A stretch of 58,106 nt of DNA, from IMG/VR virus record IMGVR_UViG_3300035180_000411, positions 1 through 58,106 of that record. One strand, given 5' to 3'. Position 1 is the stretch's first letter, and every line of letters begins with the position of its first letter. The notes below the pieces were generated by a model that was not told the DNA's origin, did not search any database, and worked only from the letters and a program-made list of their open reading frames with translations. Origin of the DNA: a virus. Shown one piece after another: positions 56,565 to 58,106 of this stretch. A program made the translations under genes and the position numbers.

Positions 56565-57475
56565 TGACGGTTAATGTGTATAGATCGACAGACGCCGGGG
56601 CTCCTATTGCAAGTGGTACGGTGGGGTCCCTAATTGCTTTGCTCGATGCTTGTCTCGTAAACGGATACGGGGCTAAGGCAGGAGCTGGGTGGACTAAGGA
56701 GTTTTCCGGTACTAACCTAGCTGCATATAAAAACGCTTCTAACATGTCGCAAGCGTACTACCGGGTAGACCATACCACCGCCACCAGTCCAAAGGTGGTC
56801 GGGTATGAAGCCATGACAGATATAAACACGGGGACAGGCCCGTTCCCCACTTCGACCCAAGTATCTGGGGGGATGGTCATGCAAACATCAACATCTGCGG
56901 ATTCTACTCCTAGATGGTGGACTATCGTAGCATCTCAGAACATTGCTTACATCCTTATCAATCCTACAAGCAATCTCGTCACTAATACCAGTGTTGGCGT
57001 ATACTGTTTTGGAGCATTTAACTCCTACATGGTAAATGACGCTTACAATAACTTTATAAGTGGATCAGGGGGTGATTATACTAGCTCTGTTATGGATAAC
57101 GCTATATCCAGCATTTCGTCTGCCAATAGTAGCTCTTATTGCCCACGGTCGTATACTCAGACAGGCAGCAGCGTTGCGGTAGGAAAGCACGGAGATACAG
57201 CTAAAGCAAATAGTGCGGCTACTGTTTTTGGGGTAGGAAGTTCCGGGGGTACTTACCCTAACCCTGTGGATGGTTCTATGGTTATATCCCCTCTCTACTT
57301 ACATGAAATAAATGTAGTTCGTGGAATTTTTCCTGGTTTTTGGTTCCCTTGCCATAACAAGCCACTAGTTACAAATGACACATTAACAGGTACGGGTCCT
57401 CTCTCAGGTAAGACCTTAGAAGCGTTCACTACTTATCGGGGTCAGATTTTACTAGAAACTTCGAGCACTTGGTGA
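56564..57475 (+). CDS. virion protein, fibre-tip module
   Basis: A 303-residue protein. VNVYRSTDAGAPIASGTVGS, LIALLDACLVNGYGAKAGAG, WTKEFSGTNLAAYKNASNMS, then MTDINTGTGPFPTSTQVSGG and RGIFPGFWFPCHNKP. These blocks define a widespread phage protein encoded together with the next two genes at fibre tips. Exact role unknown. Confidence 0.75.
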   Translation: MTVNVYRSTDAGAPIASGTVGSLIALLDACLVNGYGAKAGAGWTKEFSGTNLAAYKNASNMSQAYYRVDHTTATSPKVVGYEAMTDINTGTGPFPTSTQVSGGMVMQTSTSADSTPRWWTIVASQNIAYILINPTSNLVTNTSVGVYCFGAFNSYMVNDAYNNFISGSGGDYTSSVMDNAISSISSANSSSYCPRSYTQTGSSVAVGKHGDTAKANSAATVFGVGSSGGTYPNPVDGSMVISPLYLHEINVVRGIFPGFWFPCHNKPLVTNDTLTGTGPLSGKTLEAFTTYRGQILLETSSTW

Positions 57476-57482
57476 GGTTAGT

Positions 57483-57692
57483 ATGGCGGACTACGGGGCT
57501 ATAGGAAAGACTTATCAACTAGGATATGACAGGGTCCTTGGTGGGGCCGCCGCTCTTCCAAATTATATGGGCGTGAATCTTCGGGTTTATAGTCCCTTTG
57601 ACAATAGTCCGGTGCAAGGGATTATAGCCAGATCAGAGCTCACTAGGTACATCAAGTCAGAGTATATCGCTGGGTTTAGGGTGCATAAGTAA
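57483..57692 (+). CDS. small virion-associated protein
   Basis: A 69-residue protein (YQLGYDRVLGGAAALPNYMG; RVYSPFDNSPVQGIIARSEL). It follows the 303-residue fibre-tip gene as a unit. GGTGAGG precedes ATG 57483. Function unknown. Confidence 0.68.
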   Translation: MADYGAIGKTYQLGYDRVLGGAAALPNYMGVNLRVYSPFDNSPVQGIIARSELTRYIKSEYIAGFRVHK

Positions 57693-57694
57693 AC

Positions 57695-57955
57695 ATGGTT
57701 ATTAAACAACGACTTCTTAATTTACTCGTCGCTGTCGATCAGTTACTATGGGTTACTCTAACGTTTGGTGAGGGTATGCCTGATGAAACTATTAGTGCGG
57801 CGTTATACCGCATGGAGCGTGAGGGAAGACCCTCTGGAAAGCTGCTGCGGCCATTTGTTGACGTGCTGTTTAGCCCGTTTGAGCACGATCACTGTAAATT
57901 GAGCTTTGAATCCGAGCTACGTGGTACACAATTACCGCCGGAGTATCGGCAATGA
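57695..57955 (+). CDS. conserved protein preceding the lysis cassette
   Basis: An 86-residue protein. LLVAVDQLLWVTLTFGEGMP, DETISAALYRMEREGRPSGK and LLRPFVDVLFSPFEHDHCKL. The DQxxW...GEGxPDETISAxxxR and DxLFSPFExDHC blocks occur in many phages just upstream of lysis genes. Function unknown. It overlaps the next start (ATGA at 57952). Confidence 0.78.
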   Translation: MVIKQRLLNLLVAVDQLLWVTLTFGEGMPDETISAALYRMEREGRPSGKLLRPFVDVLFSPFEHDHCKLSFESELRGTQLPPEYRQ

Positions 57956-58106
57956 CAGAATTACATAATAGAAGGGCCGCTGACGTGTCACAAGATAAGA
58001 TACTTGTTCTTATTGAGCAAGCCAATGATCCAAAAGACCGCGCGTTTCTGATCGTCCTCCAGCAGATCAACGAATCGCTGATCGCCAACACCCGTATCAT
58101 CAACGA
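57952..58106 (+). CDS. single-TM lysis-cassette protein, 5' part (continues at 1-365)
   Basis: True start of the gene cut by the window ends. ATG at 57952 overlaps the stop of the preceding gene (ATGA), implying translational coupling. The first residues are MTELHNRRAADVSQDK, and the frame continues at position 3 of the window. The full protein is 131 residues. See the entry at 1-365 for the rest. Confidence 0.85.
   Translation, partial: MTELHNRRAADVSQDKILVLIEQANDPKDRAFLIVLQQINESLIANTRIIN
57983..58106. repeat. direct terminal repeat, right copy
   Basis: Exact copy of positions 1-124. The base before it (57982, g) and the reading frame leading into it show which gene start is real: the protein begins upstream at 57952, not at the GTG at position 3. 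Confidence 0.97.

Overview
The window is a complete, or nearly complete, tailed-phage genome. The first 124 bases recur exactly as the last 124 bases (1-124 = 57983-58106), and a gene beginning at 57952 reads in frame across that junction into position 365, so the molecule closes to a circle of 57,982 bp. I cannot tell whether the repeat is biological or an assembly overlap. There is no tRNA, CRISPR array, integrase, transposase or RNA polymerase gene. Strong AGGAG-type ribosome binding sites, a GH24 SAR endolysin and an Rz/Rz1 spanin pair point to a Gram-negative, proteobacterial host and a probably virulent phage. Portal, scaffold, coat and a P22 gp4-like adaptor, with no recognisable tail tube or sheath protein, suggest a podovirus-like particle; this is inference.

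Layout. Rightward (+) genes run from about 47 kb through the junction to 25.25 kb: small and large terminase (47.0-48.9 kb), a tail-fibre/appendage region (49.0-57.9 kb), a lysis cassette (57.95 kb to 1.6 kb), tail and appendage proteins including repeat and collagen-like proteins (1.8-10.8 kb), portal (10.8-12.9), scaffold and major capsid protein (13.6-15.6), head-completion proteins (15.6-17.0), and two large virion proteins, one of 2137 residues with a zinc-peptidase motif (17.0-25.25).

Leftward (-) genes run from about 46.5 down to 25.3 kb. In order of transcription they are: early genes separated by stem-loop terminators (46.3-44.9); a non-coding region full of short repeats that looks like a replication origin or regulator-binding array (44.46-44.87); a block of small genes, many with SH3-like barrels and five sharing a C-terminal LF(S/T/V) tail, surrounding a metallopeptidase and a large zinc-ribbon protein (44.4-39.5); small regulatory and membrane proteins (39.5-37.4); dCMP deaminase; family A DNA polymerase; a Cas4/RecB-type nuclease interrupted by a class 3-type intein; a VRR-NUC nuclease; an SF2 helicase; and, behind a promoter with an overlapping palindrome, an ssDNA-binding-like protein, a small HTH protein and a primase-helicase. 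The phage therefore supplies its own replication fork and some nucleotide metabolism but relies on host RNA polymerase.

The most notable points are: the intein sitting inside the nuclease catalytic motif; the repeat-rich 44.46-44.85 kb region; the shared LF(S/T/V) tails with protein-level conservation; the repeated hairpin plus leader modules in the early operon; and an unusual late gene order in which fibres and lysis genes separate terminase from portal and capsid.
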